64,000 bases of DNA from Margaritifera margaritifera (lineage: Eukaryota > Mollusca > Bivalvia > Unionida > Margaritiferidae): the NCBI GenBank assembly GCA_029931535.1, contig JAQPZY010001297.1, positions 1,922,001 to 1,986,000 on the forward strand, given 5' to 3'. Below are positions 49,208 through 60,334 of the stretch, piece after piece. Made by a program: the position numbers and the translations under genes. The notes beneath the pieces were generated by a model. It was not told the origin of the DNA. It saw only the letters and a program-made list of their open reading frames with translations, and made no database searches. How positions within the stretch are numbered: position 1 is the first letter of the stretch; each line of letters opens with the position of its first letter.

Positions 49208-49314
49208 GGAAAACTGTTGTGGGGAAATCCGTAGGTAACACAACGCATGTTATGTGCAGTTGTGTTACCTGCTACCACCTGATGAGACCTATGGAGAGGT
49301 CGAAACAGTTTTTT
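49208..49314 (+). ncRNA. Hammerhead ribozyme, unit 1 (GUU cleavage triplet)
   Basis: The hammerhead is a self-cleaving RNA. The universal core is present: CUGAUGAG (49279-49286) and CGAAAC (49301-49306). Stem III is open to the flanks: GGAAAACUG (49208-49216) pairs with CAGUUUUUU (49306-49314), nine pairs including two G-U. Stem II is GACCU/AGGUC with a 6-nt loop. Stem I starts GUGG/CCAC, has an internal loop, and continues as the 10-bp helix GUAACACAAC/GUUGUGUUAC. Cleavage is predicted after 49218. Here the triplet is GUU, whereas the other copies have the more usual GUC. Both satisfy NUH. With stem III open the topology is type III. Confidence 0.88.
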
Positions 49315-49738
49315 AGAAACATGAAGACATAAATATAGAAATAAAATTTAAAAAAAAAAAATCTTAAATAATAACATATTCAAACATAACATGAACTGAC
49401 TGACTGACTGACTGACTGAATGAATGTAATGAATGAATAAATAAATGAGTGAATGTATTATGTAAGATAAAGCTGTCATGCCAGCATGGTCAAATAAAAT
49501 AAAGACCAGTTTCTCTTTCTTTCTTATATCCTCCTTACTCAAAACAAACAATCATCAATGAATACATCTATTTATCAATCAATCAATCAATAAACTAATC
49601 CCATTTTATCCATGCAACCAGCAAGCCAGCCATGTCATGCTAATGTACATTTCTCTATGGATGTAGGTAGGTGGGTGGGTGTGCAGGGAATATCATTATA
49701 CCTGTAATTATTCCATATCAATATTTCAACTGTAGCAT

Positions 49739-50123
49739 GCAGTTTGCAAATTCACCATGTCCAAAACAATTCCCATATCCTATGCAGTACTGCCTATTTG
49801 TTCTTGATATGATGGGGTTCCATTCTGAGGTGATCCGCATTCACACACAAACTATTGTGGCATAAATGTGATGCATCTAACTCTTTTGGAATGTTTACAC
49901 TTCTCATCTTTACCATGAATGCCAGTCTATGGACATGTTTCTTTTTCCAAATGTTAGTCTCAGGGTCCCTATATGACAATAGCCCATATAACCTATTTGA
50001 TGTTACATTGCCTGTCCAAAGTATCCAAATACTGTTAGGTGCTGGCACACAATTGAACAAGATTTTCTGACAAAATTTCAAAAATATCCACCTTTGTAAC
50101 TTGTATAAGATGTAGAAATACAT
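49739..50123 (-). pseudogene. His-Me finger (His-Cys box) endonuclease, broken (unit 1)
   Basis: A 109-codon minus-strand frame (50123 to 49794) carries WILWTGN, VHRLAFMV and SHLCHNSLCVNADHL. This matches the zinc-binding His-Cys box family of homing-type endonucleases. Compared with I-PpoI, the catalytic histidine (His98, in SHLC) and the zinc ligands Cys100, Cys105 and His110 are kept at the exact spacing, and an upstream cysteine (FNCVPAP) can serve as the first ligand. The position of the metal-binding Asn119 is a lysine. A stop follows in the same frame. A one-base shift lets the second zinc loop (RQYCIGYGNCFGHG, then FANC) be read down to 49739. So the gene is frameshifted and probably catalytically dead. 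A precursor DNA-cutting role is an inference from family. Confidence 0.75.
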
Positions 50124-51263
50124 AGATGGTGATAATAATGAATATCAACCCCATAGGCTCTATACATGTGCATTTTTTTACAACAATTTTAACATTTTAA
50201 TTTTATTTTAAAAATAAATTTAAATTTTTATTAAAAATATTTAAATTTTTTTATTTTTAATTTGATAGTTCTATTTTTAAAGTCAATATACACAAAATGT
50301 CCAAATTTCATGCATCTACCTTGAATAATAAACTCAGGATAACAATTTAAACTTTTATAACCTTCCTACTGACAGTCAGGTCTCAGACCACAATTAATTT
50401 TCCTATATAGTCTCTAGATTTGTTTGTCAGTAGTGAACTTTCCACTGTGTCCAAATCCTAATAAATCATATGTTGCTGTAAAGTATCTTCAAAGATGAAC
50501 TCACGCTGAAGTTCTTGTCATAGGTTAACTGGCATTCTTATGAATGGCTGGACTGTAAACAAAGCAACGTGCAATGAGTCACAGATTTCACTTCCGGATC
50601 AGCACCAATGCCTCATTACTCACTGTGCACTGTCACCAAAATACACACAGACAACCACACTATAATGCTCATATTCTAAACAATAACCAATTTCCTTTAA
50701 ATCAATACTAAGAATGACTAAATCTAATGCATGCATCACCACCAAAATGAGAGAGGAAAAAAGGATCCAAAAATAGACTCGGACTACATTCGTAGGTACT
50801 GAACCGGAAGTATTAATTGTGTCCTGATTCCTATCAGGGTCAGAAATTTTCACCTGAATGGAAAAAAAACTACAATAAATGTGTCTGAAATACTGCTGCA
50901 AAGTTTCAGTGAATTTGATGCATGCATATACATTTTATCTGAAACCATTGTACATGTATTACAAACAGTATGAATTTCAAAATGGCCAACTGTGAACAAT
51001 GCACAAAACTTAAAGTTGAATGGTGAATTTATTCATTAAGATAAACACTTAAAAAATAAACTGTAGTTACTTTTTAGTCCTCATACAAATCTGGAAATGA
51101 CTAGAAATTAAACCTGGCTGCTAAACTCTCAGTGGAGAGTCCATTTTAAAATATGATACATATTTTTATTTAAAAATTTGAATTTAAATTAAATTTTCAT
51201 GAAAATTTTAAAAAACTCAAGTTGACAAATTTTGTTCTTTTGCAACATGTCTCCAATCCCAGT

Positions 51264-51270
51264 TATATAA
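51264..51270 (+). promoter_or_regulatory. TATA-like box upstream of the transposase remnant (unit 1)
   Basis: TATATAA followed by GGGGGAGAGAGG lies 55 bp before the conserved ATG at 51325, the position expected for a core promoter. It is identical at 54669, 58058 and 61462. If used, it would drive + strand RNA through the transposase remnant and the ribozyme of the next unit. Confidence 0.45.
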
Positions 51271-51324
51271 GGGGGAGAGAGGATAATTCTTGTACTTTTG
51301 CATGCAGTTTTTTTAACTGAAACC

Positions 51325-52555
51325 ATGAAATGGTACACCAAGAAGAAGAAAACTTTTTTTAAACCAGGAAATATTCCACATAACAAAGGGGTCAGATTTC
51401 TGACTGATGATAGTTTACCAAGTTCCAGTGCTGCATCTGCTCAAGTGACCAGAAGAATGGATGCAGACAAGTTCTCTCTCATGGCAGTGACGAAGCCGAC
51501 AGGTGGGGGTCTCCAGTCAGTTGTGGCACCAGACTGTAATGGCACACCTGGGTCTGCTAGAATTCTACAGTCATCATCCAAAGCAAGACTGACCTTGAAA
51601 GAGACAGAAGTGAATCAGCATGAGGGGACATGTATGATCTGTATGAATAAAAATGTTATAATGTGGAATGATATCATCCATCGTAATGGCAATCAAGACA
51701 ACAGACGTGCAAGTCCTGATCTCAAACAGTGCAGTTCTGCAACTTTTAGTGAAAAATATGTTTCTGGGAATAAGAACGAGAGAAGGAAAAAAGCTTAAGC
51801 AGACAATTCTCAGTCAAGATGTTAAAGCCCGCTGCAGTTTTCATCTTCAAACAAATGATGGAAGGCACCGGTGGTGATGTTAGAATTATCCAATGTCAAC
51901 TTCCCCAAGTACTGGATGCCGCTCTGCAGTGTTATTCTGGGGACTGCAACAAATGTCAGCATTATTCTAAGGTTTGGGGGGGGGGGGGCACTACTAACAG
52001 TTGGTGGATATGATTTGCATTTCTCGGACTTCATCAAGTGACTCCTCTAAACATGACAGAAAGTGATAAGAATATTCTCCTGGAAGTGCTGAAAATGAAA
52101 CTTTCCTGTGATGTTGTACAAAGACTGCAACTTAATACAAACTCGCAGAAATGTGAGGCTGTCAACAGATCAATCAGTGTTTCCGTACCTAAAAATGTCA
52201 ACTATTCAAGAAACTTTGAGGCAAGAGTGCATTCAACAATACACAGACTCAATAACAGACTTGGATCATCTCTGAAAACAAAAGTAAAACACTTGGGGGT
52301 ATACTTTCAGCAAGTACTCTGAGATCACTGGATCAAATGGATAAAACACTGTACTTACCATCATTTATATCCAAAGTATCCGGAAAACAGGAAATGTGTA
52401 CTGAAAAGACAGGGATATATGATACAGGCTCATCTAAGGTACAGAACTCAGTCCAGAACAGGAAGTCATGCTGCACAGTCCTTCCAAGGGTGATCACTCC
52501 TATGCACAGGTTCACCAGGAACCAAGGACACTGCAGACAGAAAAGAGGATCTTAG
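51325..52555 (+). pseudogene. Mutator-like transposase remnant (units 1/2)
   Basis: The gene spans the unit boundary. The N-terminal frame starts MKWYTKKKKTFFKPGNIPHN and stays open to the stop at 51798, with a basic start resembling the N-termini of invertebrate Mutator-like transposases. After a frame change comes LQCYSGDCNKCQHYSKV (near 51930-51980), interrupted by the G-tract. The conserved C-terminal block follows (52053-52310: MTESDKN, KCEAVNRSISVSVPKNVNYS, ARVHSTIHRLNN), and a tail ends at 52555. About 160 N-terminal and 170 C-terminal residues remain, far less than the several hundred usual. The catalytic core is deleted, so it cannot be an active transposase. Confidence 0.65.
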
Positions 52556-52612
52556 TCCATGTACAAAAGGACAGTGCCCAAAAGACACAATGAAAAACAC
52601 ATAATACAGAAA

Positions 52613-52719
52613 GGAAAACTGTCGTGGGGAAATCCGTAGGTAACACAACGCATGTTATGTGCAGTTGTGTTACCTGCTACCACCTGATGAGACCTATGAA
52701 GAGGTCGAAACAGTTTTTT
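52613..52719 (+). ncRNA. Hammerhead ribozyme, unit 2
   Basis: Same fold as the copy at 49208, with the cleavage triplet GUC (52621-52623) and cleavage predicted after 52623. The stem II loop is AUGAAG in place of AUGGAG. All core and helix bases are otherwise kept. It lies 58 bp past the end of the transposase tail frame. Confidence 0.9.
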
Positions 52720-53144
52720 AGAAACATGAAGACATAAATATAAAAATAAATTTTTTTTTTTTTTAAATCTTAAATAATAACATATTCTAACATAACATGA
52801 ACTGACTGACTGACTGACTGACTGAATGAATGTAATGAATGAATAAATAAATGAGTGAATGTATTATGTACGATAAAGCTGTCATGCCAGCATGGTCAAA
52901 TAAAATAAAGACCAGTTTCTCTTTCTTTCTTATATCCTCCTTACTCAAAACAAACAATCATCAATGAATACATCTATTTATCAATCAATCAATCAATAAA
53001 CTAATCCCATTTTATCCATGCAACCAGCAAGCCAGCCATGTCATGCTAATGTACATTTCTCTATGGATGTAGGTAGGTGGGTGGGTGTGCAGGGCATATC
53101 ATTATACCTGTAATTATTCCATATCAATATTTCAACTGTAGCAT

Positions 53145-53529
53145 GCAGTTTGCAAATTCACCATGTCCAAAACAATTCCCATATCCTATGCAGTACTGCC
53201 TATTTGTTCTTGATATGATGGGGTTCCAGGCTGAGGTGATCCGCATTCACACACAAACTATTGTGGCATAAATGTGATGCATCTAACTCTTTTGGAATGT
53301 TTACACTTCTCATCTTTACCATGAATGCCAGTCTATGGACATGTTTCTTTTTCCAAATGTTAGTCTCAGGGTCCCTATATGACAATAGCCCATATAACCT
53401 ATTTGATGTTACATTGCCTGTCCAAAGTATCCAAATACTGTTAGGTGCTGGCACACAATTGAACAAGATTTTCTGACAAAATTTCAAAAATATCCACCTT
53501 TGTAACTTGTATAAGATGTAGAAATACAT
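53145..53529 (-). pseudogene. His-Me finger endonuclease, broken (unit 2)
   Basis: Same structure and the same inherited lesions as the unit 1 copy (Asn119-position lysine, frame break after EPHHIKNK). The residue pair before EPHH is SL in place of RM, and SL is probably the ancestral form. Confidence 0.75.
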
Positions 53530-54668
53530 AGATGGTGATAATAATGAATATCAACCCCATAGGCTCTATACATGTGCATTTTTTTACAACAATTTTAACA
53601 TTTTAATTTTATTCTAAAAATAAATTTAAATTTTTATTAAAAATATTTAAATTTTTTTATTTTTAATTTGATAGTTCTATTTTTAAAGTCAATATACACA
53701 AAATGTCCAAATTTCATGCATCTACCTTGAATAATAAACTCAGGATAACAATTTAAACTTTTATAACCTTCCTACTGACAGTCAGGTCTCAGACCACAAT
53801 TAATTTTCCTATATAGTCTCTACATTTGTTTGTCAGTAGTGAACTTTCCACTGTGTCCAAATCCTAATAAATCATATGTTGCTGTAAAGTATCTTCAAAG
53901 ATGAACTCACGCTGAAGTTCTTGTCATAGGTTAACTGGCATTCTTATGAATGGCTGGACTGTAAACAAAGCAACGTGCAATGAGTCACAGATTTCACTTC
54001 CGGATCAGCACCAATGCCTCATTACTCACTGTGCACTGTCACCAAAATACACACAGACAACCACACTATAATGCTCATATTCTAAACAATAACCAATTTC
54101 CTTTAAATCAATACTAAGAATGACTAAATCTAATGCATGCATCACCACCAAAATGAGAGAGGAAAAAAGGATCCAAAAATAGACTCGGACTACATTCGTA
54201 GGTACTGAACCGGAAGTATTAATTGTGTCCTGATTCCTATCAGGGTCAGAAATTTTCACCTGAATGGAAAAAAAACTACAATAAATGTGTCTGAAATACT
54301 GCTGCAAAGTTTCAGTGAATTTGATGCATGCATATACATTTTATCTGAAACCATTGTACATGTATTACAAACAGTATGAATTTCAAAATGGCCAACTGTG
54401 AACAATGCACAAAACTTAAAGTTGAATGGTGAATTTATTCATTAAGATAAACACTTAAAAAATAAACTGTAGTTACTTTTTAGTCCTCATACAAATCTGG
54501 AAATGACTAGAAATTAAACCTGGCTGCTAAACTCTCAGTGGAGAGTCCATTTTAAAATATGATACATATTTTTATTTAAAAATTTGAATTTAAATTAAAT
54601 TTTCATGAAAATTTAAAAAACTCAAGTTGACAAATTTTGTTCTTTTGCAACATGTCTCCAATCCCAGT

Positions 54669-54675
54669 TATATAA
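54669..54675 (+). promoter_or_regulatory. TATA-like box (unit 2)
   Basis: TATATAA lies 55 bp upstream of the ATG at 54730, in a sequence context identical to the unit 1 copy. Confidence 0.45.
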
Positions 54676-54729
54676 GGGGGAGAGAGGATAATTCTTGTAC
54701 TTTTGCATGCAGTTTTTTTAACTGAAACC

Positions 54730-55957
54730 ATGAAATGGTACACCAAGAAGAAGAAAACTTTTTTTAAACCAGGAAATATTCCACATAACAAAGGGGTCAG
54801 ATTTCTGACTGATGATAGTTTACCAAGTTCCAGTGCTGCATCTGCTCAAGTGACCAGAAGAATGGATGCAGACAAGTTCTCTCTCATGGCAGTGACGAAG
54901 CCGACAGGTGGGGGTCTCCAGTCAGTTGTGGCACCAGACTGTAATGGCACACCTGGGTCTGCTAGAATTCTACAGTCATCATCCAAAGCAAGACTGACCT
55001 TGAAAGAGACAGAAGTGAATCAGCATGAGGGGACATGTATGATCTGTATGAATAAAAATGTTATAATGTGGAATGATATCATCCATCGTAATGGCAATCA
55101 AGACAACAGACGTGCAAGTCCTGATCTCAAACAGTGCAGTTCTGCAACTTTTAGTGAAAAATATGTTTCTGGGAATAAGAACGAGAGAAGGAAAAAAGCT
55201 TAAGCAGACAATTCTCAGTCAAGATGTTAAAGCCCGCTGCAGTTTTCATCTTCAAACAAATGATGGAAGGCACCGGTGGTGATGTTAGAATTATCCAATG
55301 TCAACTTCCCCAAGTACTGGATGCCGCTCTGCAGTGTTATTCTGGGGACTGCAACAAATGTCAGCATTATTCTAAGGTTTGGGGGGGGGGCACTACTAAC
55401 AGTTGGTGGATATGATTTGCATTTCTCGGACTTCATCAAGTGACTCCTCTAAACATGACAGAAAGTGATAAGAATATTCTCCTGGAAGTGCTGAAAATGA
55501 AACTTTCCTGTGATGTTGTACAAAGACTGCAACTTAATACAAACTCGCAGAAATGTGAGGCTGTCAACAGATCAATCAGTGTTTCCGTACCTAAAAATGT
55601 CAACTATTCAAGAAACTTTGAGGCAAGAGTGCATTCAACAATACACAGACTCAATAACAGACTTGGATCATCTCTGAAAACAAAAGTAAAACACTTGGGG
55701 GTATACTTTCAGCAAGTACTCTGAGATCACTGGATCAAATGGATAAAACACTGTACTTACCATCATTTGTATCCAAAGTATCCGGAAAACAGGAAATGTG
55801 TACTGGAAAGACAGGGATATATGATACAGGCTCATCTAAGGTACAGAACTCAGTCCAGAACAGGAAGTCATGCTGCACAGTCCTTCCAAGGGTGATCACT
55901 CCTATGCACAGGTTCACCAGGAACCAAGGACACTGCAGACAGAAAAGAGGATCTTAG
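54730..55957 (+). pseudogene. Mutator-like transposase remnant (units 2/3)
   Basis: Its N-terminal frame (stop at 55203) is identical in translation to that at 51325. The C-terminal block runs 55455-55712 and the tail ends at 55957. The G-tract at the unit junction is shorter here, which changes the frame locally. Confidence 0.65.
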
Positions 55958-56014
55958 TCCATGTACAAAAGGACAGTGCCCAAAAGACACAATGAAAAAC
56001 ACATAATACAGAAA

Positions 56015-56121
56015 GGAAAACTGTCGTGGGGAAATCCGTAGGTAACACAACGCATGTTATGTGCAGTTGTGTTACCTGCTACCACCTGATGAGACCTATG
56101 AAGAGGTCGAAACAGTTTTTT
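56015..56121 (+). ncRNA. Hammerhead ribozyme, unit 3
   Basis: Identical in core and helices to the unit 2 copy, including loop AUGAAG. Cleavage is predicted after 56025 (GUC). Confidence 0.9.
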
Positions 56122-56546
56122 AGAAACATGAAGACATAAATATAAAAATAATTTTTTTTTTTTTTAAAATCTTAAATAATAACATATTCTAACATAACAT
56201 GAACTGACTGACTGACTGACTGACTGAATGAATGTAATGAATGAATAAATAAATGAGTGAATGTATTATGTACGATAAAGCTGTCATGCCAGCATGGTCA
56301 AATAAAATAAAGACCAGTTTCTCTTTCTTTCTTATATCCTCCTTACTCAAAACAAACAATCATCAATGAATACATCTATTTATCAATCAATCAATCAATA
56401 AACTAATCCCATTTTATCCATGCAACCAGCAAGCCAGCCATGTCATGCTAATGTACATTTCTCTATGGATGTAGGTAGGTGGGTGGGTGTGCAGGGCATA
56501 TCATTATACCTGTAATTATTCCATATCAATATTTCAACTGTAGCAT

Positions 56547-56931
56547 GCAGTTTGCAAATTCACCATGTCCAAAACAATTCCCATATCCTATGCAGTACTG
56601 CCTATTTGTTCTTGATATGATGGGGTTCCAGGTTGAGGTGATCCGCATTCACACACAAACTATTGTGGCATAAATGCGATGCATCTAACTCTTTTGGAAT
56701 GTTTACACTTCTCATCTTTACCATGAATGCCAGTCTATGGACATGTTTCTTTTTCCAAATGTTAGTCTCAGGGTCCCTATATGACAATAGCCCATATAAC
56801 CTATTTGATGTTACATTGCCTGTCCAAAGTATCCAAATACTGTTAGGTGCTGGCACAGAATTGAACAAGATTTTCTGACAGAATTTCAAAAATATCCACC
56901 TTTGTAACTTGTATAAGATGTAGAAATACAT
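56547..56931 (-). pseudogene. His-Me finger endonuclease, broken (unit 3)
   Basis: As in units 1 and 2, but the upstream cysteine (FNCVPAP) is serine (FNSVPAP), removing a likely first-site zinc ligand. That change belongs to the right-hand sequence type that begins in this unit. Confidence 0.72.
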
Positions 56932-58057
56932 ACATGGTGATAATAATGAATATCAACCCCATAGGCTCTATACATGTGCATTTTTCTACAACAATTTCAA
57001 CATTTTAATTTTTTTTAAAAATAAATTTAAATTTTTAAAAAGATTTAAATTTTTTTATTTTTAATTCGATAGTTCCATTTTTAAAGTCAATATACACAAA
57101 ATGTCCAAATTTCATGCATCTACCTTGAATAATAAACTCAGGATAACAATTTAAACTTTTATAACCTTCCTACTGACAGTCAGGCCTCAGACCACAATTA
57201 ATTTTCCTATATAGTCTCTACATTTGTTTGTCAGTAGTGAACTTTCCACTGTGTCCAAATCCTAATAAATCATATGTTGCTGTAAAGTATCTTCAAAGAT
57301 GAACTCACGCTGAAGTTCTTGTCATAGGTTAACTGGCATTCTTATGAATGGCTGGACTGTAAACAAAGCAACGTGCAATGAGTCACAGATTTCACTTCCG
57401 GATCAGCACCAATGCCTCATTACTCACTGTGCACTGTCGCCAAAATACACACAGACAACCACACTATAATGCTCATATTCTAAACAATAGCCAATTTCCT
57501 TTAAATCAATACTAAGAATGACTAAATCTAATGCATACATCACCACCAAAATGAGTGAGGAAAAAAGGATCTAAAAATAGACTCGGACTACATTCGTAGG
57601 TACTGAACCGGAAGTATTAATTGTGTCCTGATTCCTATCAGGGTCAGAAATTTTCACCTGAATGGAAAAAAACTACAATAAATGTGTCTGAAATACTGCT
57701 GCAAAGTTTCAATGAATTTGATGCATGCATATACATTTTATCTGACACCATTGTATTACAAACAGTATGAATTTCAAAATGGCCGACTGTGAACAATGCA
57801 CAAAACTTAAAGTTGAATGGTGAATTTATTCATTAAGATAAACACTTGAAATAAACTGTAGTTAGTTTTTACTCCTCATACAAATCTGGAAATGACTAGA
57901 AATTAAACCTGGCTGCTAAACTCTCAGTGGAGAGTCCATTTTAAAATATGATACATATTTTTATTTAAAAATTTGAATTTAAATTAAATTTTCATGAAAA
58001 TTTAAAAAACTCAAGTTGACAAATTTTGTTCTTTTGCAACATGTCTCCAATCCCAGT

Positions 58058-58064
58058 TATATAA
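58058..58064 (+). promoter_or_regulatory. TATA-like box (unit 3)
   Basis: TATATAA upstream of the ATG at 58119. The in-frame upstream ATG seen in units 1 and 2 is destroyed here (CATGCAG became ACATGCAGTTATTTTAA with a stop), supporting 58119 as the start. Confidence 0.45.
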
Positions 58065-58118
58065 GGGGGAGAGAGGATAATTCTTGTACTTTTACATGCA
58101 GTTATTTTAACTGAAACC

Positions 58119-59350
58119 ATGAAATGGTACACCAAGAAAAAGAAAACTTTTTTTAAACCAGGAAATATTCCACATAACAAAGGGGTCAGATTTCTGACTG
58201 ATGATAGTTTACCAAGTTCCAGTGCTGCATCTGCTCAAGTGACCAGAAGAATGGATGCAGACAAGTTCTCTCTCATGGCAGTGACGAAGCCGACAGGTGG
58301 GGGTCTCCAGTCAGTTGTGGCACCAGACTGTAATGTGGCACACCTGGGTCTGCTAGAATTCTACGGCCATCATCCAAAGCAAGACTGACCCTGAAAGAGA
58401 CAGAAGTGAATCAGCATGAGGGGACACGTATGATCTGTATGAATAAAAATGTTGAAATGTGGAATGATATCATCCATCGTAATGGCAATCAAGACAACAG
58501 ATGTGCAAGTCCTGATCTCAAACAGTGCAGTTCTGCAACTTTTAGTGAAAAATATGTTTCTGGGAATAAGAACAAGAGAAGGAAAAAAGCTTAAGCAGAC
58601 AATTCTCAGTCAAGATGTTAAAGTCCGCTGCAGTTTTGATCTTCAAACAAATGATGGAAGACACCGGTGGTGATGTTAGAATTATCCAATGTCAACTTCC
58701 CCAAGTACTGGATGATGCTCTGCAGTGTTATTCTGGGGACTGCAACAAATGTCAGCATTATTCTAAGGTTTGGGGGGGGGGGGCAGTACTAACAGTTGGT
58801 GGATATGATTTGCATTTCTCGGACTTCATCAAGTGACTCATCTAAACATGACAGAAAGTGATAAGAATATTCTCCTGGAAGTGCTGAAAATGAAACTTTC
58901 CTGTGATGTTGTACAAAGACTGCAACTTAATACAAACACGCAGAAATGTGAGACTGTGAACAGATCAATCAGTGTTTCCGTACCTAAAAATGTCAACTAT
59001 TCAAGAAACTTTGAGGCAAGAGTGCATTCAACAATACACAGACTCAATAACAGACTTGGATCATCTCTGAAAACAAAAGTAAAACACTTGGGGGTATACT
59101 TTCAGCAAGTACTCTGAGATCACTGGATCAAATGGATAAAACACTGTACTTACCATCATTTGTATCCAAAGTATCCGGAAAACAGGAAATGTGTACTGGA
59201 AAGACAGGGATATATGATACAGGCTCATCTAAGGTACAGAACTCAGCCCAGAACAGAAAGTCATGCTGCACAGTCCTTCCAAGGGTGATCACTCCTATGC
59301 ACAGGTTCACCAGGAGCCAAGGACACTGCAGACAGAAAAGAGGATCTTAG
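58119..59350 (+). pseudogene. Mutator-like transposase remnant (units 3/4)
   Basis: This copy has a 2-bp insertion (GTAATGTGGCAC against GTAATGGCAC, near 58335) that breaks the N-terminal frame at 58388. The original frame resumes to 58594. The C-terminal block is at 58848-59105 and the tail ends at 59350. Confidence 0.65.
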
Positions 59351-59407
59351 TCCATGTACAAAAGGACAGTCCCCAAAAGACACAATGAAAAACACATAAT
59401 ACAGAAA

Positions 59408-59514
59408 GGAAAACTGTCGTGGGGAAATCCGTAGGTAACACAACGCATGTTATGTGCAGTTGTGTTACCTGCTACCACCTGATGAGACCTATGGAGAGGT
59501 CGAAACAGTTTTTT
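59408..59514 (+). ncRNA. Hammerhead ribozyme, unit 4
   Basis: Core and helices intact, stem II loop AUGGAG as in unit 1, triplet GUC. Cleavage is predicted after 59418. Confidence 0.9.
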
Positions 59515-59949
59515 AGAAACATGAAGACATAAATATAGAAATAAAATTGAAAAAAAAAAAAATTAAATAATAACATATTCTAACATAACATGAACTGACT
59601 GACTGGCTGAATGAATGAATGAATGAATGAATGAACGTAATGAATGAATAAATAAATGAGTGAATGTATTATGTAAGATAAAGCTGTCATGCCAGCATGG
59701 TCAAATAAAATAAAGACCATTTTCTCTTTCTTTCTTATATAATCCTTACTCAAAACAAACAATCATCAATGCATACATCTATTTATCAATCAATCAATCA
59801 ATAAACTAATCCCATTTTATCCATGCAACCAGCAAGCCAGCCATGTCATGCTAATGTACATTTCTCTATGGATGTAGGTAGGTGGGTGGGTGTGCAGGGC
59901 ATATCATTATACCTGTTATTATTCCATATCAATATTTCAACTGTAGCAT

Positions 59950-60334
59950 GCAGTTTGGAAATTCACCATGTCCAAAACAATTCCCATATCCTATGCAGTA
60001 CTGCCTATTTGTTCTTGATATGATGGGGTTCCAGGCTGAGGTGATCCGCATTCACACACAAACTATTGTGGCATAAATGTGATGCATCTAACTCTTTTGG
60101 AATGTTTACACTTCTCATCTTTACCATGAATGCCAGTCTATGGACATGTTTCTTTTTCCAAATGTTAGTCTCAGGGTCCCTATATGACAATAGCCCATAT
60201 AACCTATTTCATGTTACATTGCCTGTCCAAAGTATCCAAATACTGTTAGGTGCTGGCACAGAATTGAACAAGATTTTCTGACAGAATTTCAAAAATATCC
60301 ACCTTTGTAACTTGTATAAGATGTAGAAATACAT
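59950..60334 (-). pseudogene. His-Me finger endonuclease, broken (unit 4)
   Basis: In addition to the shared lesions, a serine codon in the NVTSN segment has become TGA (plus strand TTTCATG against TTTGATG at ~60210). The open frame therefore restarts only at a downstream ATG. The His98-equivalent and the Cys100/Cys105/His110-type ligands remain. Confidence 0.72.

Noticed and set aside
50620..50901. 93-codon minus-strand frame in units 1 and 2
   Set aside because: It is broken in units 3 and 4 by several small changes, has no family motifs, and overlaps the non-coding dispersed repeat also found at 36.9 kb.
53261..53476. Plus-strand 71-codon frames repeated in each array unit opposite the endonuclease
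   Set aside because: They are antisense shadows of the endonuclease remnant, which has clear motifs on the other strand.
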